Positions 7,401 to 7,708 of a stretch of DNA of 7,708 bases are shown piece by piece. The DNA is from Anaerolineae bacterium CG2_30_64_16 (GTDB lineage: Bacteria > Chloroflexota > Anaerolineae > CG2-30-64-16): the NCBI GenBank assembly GCA_001871755.1, contig MNXL01000326.1, positions 1-7,708 on the forward strand. Reading direction: 5' to 3'. The notes below the pieces were generated by a model. It was not told the DNA's origin, made no database searches, and saw only the letters and a list, made by a program, of their open reading frames with translations. The number at the start of each line of letters is the position of its first letter. Positions within the stretch are counted from its first letter, which is position 1. A program made the position numbers and the translations under genes.

Positions 7401-7515
7401 ACCCATCCCCACCGAGACGCCGACAGCAACCGCAACCGAGACGCCAACGGCCACGGCGACGCCGACCCCCACACCGCGGCTGTACTACGTGCCGTTGGTG
7501 CTGAGAATAGACTAA
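4492..7515 (+). CDS. Secreted alpha/beta hydrolase with DNRLRE-like and SdrD-like B domains
   Basis: The 1007-residue protein begins with a Sec signal peptide: basic Arg/Lys residues at 3-11, a hydrophobic core at about 19-36, and probable cleavage after YATA (A44). Next comes a beta-rich region (about 45-180). The hydrolase domain (about 185-470) has HGYNSNG as a likely oxyanion-hole loop, GHSMGG with nucleophile S317, D416 in ESDT and H448 in PGNHGD, a complete Ser-Asp-His triad as in the prolyl-oligopeptidase (S9) and esterase superfamily. The substrate (peptide, polyester or carbohydrate ester) is unclear. A beta-rich segment follows (about 470-605), then a DNRLRE-like/CBM96-like beta-sandwich (about 612-806; DDTYLDAWEPTSAFGG, LLRFDL, the SWSESTATW core and GVMLRS). 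The end is a Thr-Pro linker (814-863), an SdrD-like B domain (about 866-962, calcium-loop-like DQDRNGQQDVGE), a second linker (963-995) and the tail LYYVPLVLRID. The ATG at 4492 is preceded by an in-frame stop at 4483. GGGGG at 4473-4477 is rather far for a ribosome site, so the start signal is weak; no clear promoter is visible. Confidence 0.92.
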   Translation: MLRTVFRFKARSTPVASGLGLVGLVALVASLLSGGFPWQVYATAQVTTAASSTVIPCLPVGPDYLVAPSATPYEMTQQVELPWTGAATSARLVAYEFGAPTGYGRNIYVNGQKIGTATGTRNGQTLCRGFEGLEPLVWEFDPGILVPGANTVKINLDPANADQGWGLSRVQIEIAGPDIDGPSHKQITIASSYFNNWLDYQNEGAWTHIMAPSSYDPADPTPLLITAHGYNSNGLAALLEYRQAAEARGWLLASADYHGEVNNNFFDIDPATGDPRLRVGLQTMGARASQWDVLDVIRYMQAHYNVDPTRIYLVGHSMGGMTALLTAARWTDLFAAVVSDSTPTDLVQWEAQTYADGATVNVAIQRECGLYSEPYHYVMTRRDHEAYPFEFQRRSAVDFAANYKHLPLLILHPESDTLVAPHLADDLYRSTQRYHPDHVEQVWFPGNHGDRIADYANYTLDWLGQFQRPAGSVPEEISFAIDWSGSHFWMGVELSADTLREAHWVRVNKASLDRRGKVIQADVENLMPETGVYGAGGVQPPTNLTVNLTFDLSRMGLPTSGPYTVDRINKDTGDFEQFFVTAADGRLRFSLSQGAYMLRISAGNQPPIMQQLRLRQGVNGYSGADDTYLDAWEPTSAFGGNTTMLLRHTDSSPIHKPLLRFDLASVPTNAHLRFAVLNVRATYINGSAGQIMPVEVHALNKSWSESTATWELASSGNSWTEPGAEGVPADRSAEVSDYRELSQKAEDLVRYGFDVTAEVAGWLANPASNHGVMLRSAPEVYPEAGAKSSISLGTAETDVNRRPELILVYTTDDPTPTPTDTPTVTPTPTHTPTPTPTATPTETPTATSTAAATPTATATATPTNGQIAGLVFMDQDRNGQQDVGEIGLPGKIIQLRQGDTVVDNVTTGEDGRFMFGNVAPGTWQVYASLPLGYVVTTAAGNPATTIVTPGSLIELSFGIALSPTATPTATPIPTETPTATATETPTATATPTPTPRLYYVPLVLRID
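6973..6992 (-). other. Putative G-quadruplex motif on the minus strand in the linker of the hydrolase gene
   Basis: C-runs at 6973-6975, 6977-6979, 6985-6987 and 6989-6992 are separated by 1, 5 and 1 bases, giving a quadruplex-type G pattern on the minus strand. The 18-mer ACACCCACCCACACGCCC at 6970-6987 is identical to 2575-2592 in the upstream surface-protein gene. Confidence 0.45.
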
Positions 7516-7520
7516 GCGCA

Positions 7521-7544
7521 AGCGACAGCGACAGCGATAGCGAC
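7521..7544 (+). repeat. Short tandem repeat, four AGCGAC/T units
   Basis: Just after the hydrolase stop there are four consecutive hexamers: AGCGAC, AGCGAC, AGCGAT and AGCGAC. An AT-rich block with overlapping TATAGT copies follows (7550-7560). It could hold a -10 element on either strand, but I find no convincing -35 partner. Confidence 0.7.
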
Positions 7545-7571
7545 AACCATATAGTATAGTATTACCCTGGG

Positions 7572-7607
7572 ACATTCGCGTGGTCCGCGAGAATGTATAG
7601 CGTTTTT
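7572..7607 (+). terminator. Weak candidate terminator downstream of the hydrolase gene
   Basis: ACATTC (7572-7577) pairs with GAATGT (7591-7596), with further GCG/CGC pairing inside and a 2-nt bulge. A T5 run follows at 7603-7607, six bases past the stem. The bulge and the spacer make this a modest candidate. Beyond it, to 7708, I see only GTGGC/GCCAC and GGCC pairings near the window edge and no gene. Confidence 0.4.
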
Positions 7608-7708
7608 CGCCGAGAACACAACAACAAATTAGGAAACCAACGAATTGACGTATCTTCTCAATTCTTGGGGGGGAATCGCGCTGTGGCCGGTCTCCTGGCC
7701 GAGCCACG

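Overview
The window looks like a piece of a Chloroflexota (Anaerolineae-like) genome. It has high GC content, two very large secreted modular proteins with long Thr-Pro linkers and SdrD-type B domains, a shared short hydrophobic C-terminus (Y-x-V-P-L-V-L), and an intergenic dispersed repeat of a kind I associate with environmental Chloroflexota assemblies. The taxonomic call is inference from these protein styles; there is no marker gene in the window.

Layout, all genes on the + strand. (1) Positions 1-3093 hold the 3' part of a giant surface protein. It contains half of a Ycf48/BNR-like beta-propeller, a Thr-Pro linker, an SdrD-like B domain, a complete second propeller, two more linker and B-domain units, and the VPLVL tail. 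(2) Positions 3094-3477 are intergenic. They hold a strong hairpin just after the stop codon, a 169-bp dispersed inverted repeat, a good sigma70-type promoter, and a structured leader. (3) Positions 3478-4416 encode a class I SAM-dependent methyltransferase, closed by a hairpin terminator whose left arm lies inside the coding region. (4) Positions 4492-7515 encode a secreted alpha/beta hydrolase fused to a DNRLRE-type beta-sandwich, a Thr-Pro linker, an SdrD-like B domain, a second linker and the same VPLVL tail. (5) Positions 7516-7708 are non-coding, with a hexanucleotide tandem repeat, an AT-rich block and a weak hairpin.

The two outer genes belong to the same class of secreted cell-surface or extracellular proteins. 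They share linkers, B domains and C-terminal tail, which suggests a common export, anchoring or processing route. The methyltransferase between them has its own promoter and terminator, so it looks like an independent transcription unit rather than a member of an operon with them. No RNA genes, CRISPR arrays, transposases, phage genes or defence genes are visible. The observations most worth following are the shared C-terminal signature, the leader hairpin that covers the methyltransferase start, and the intergenic inverted repeat.
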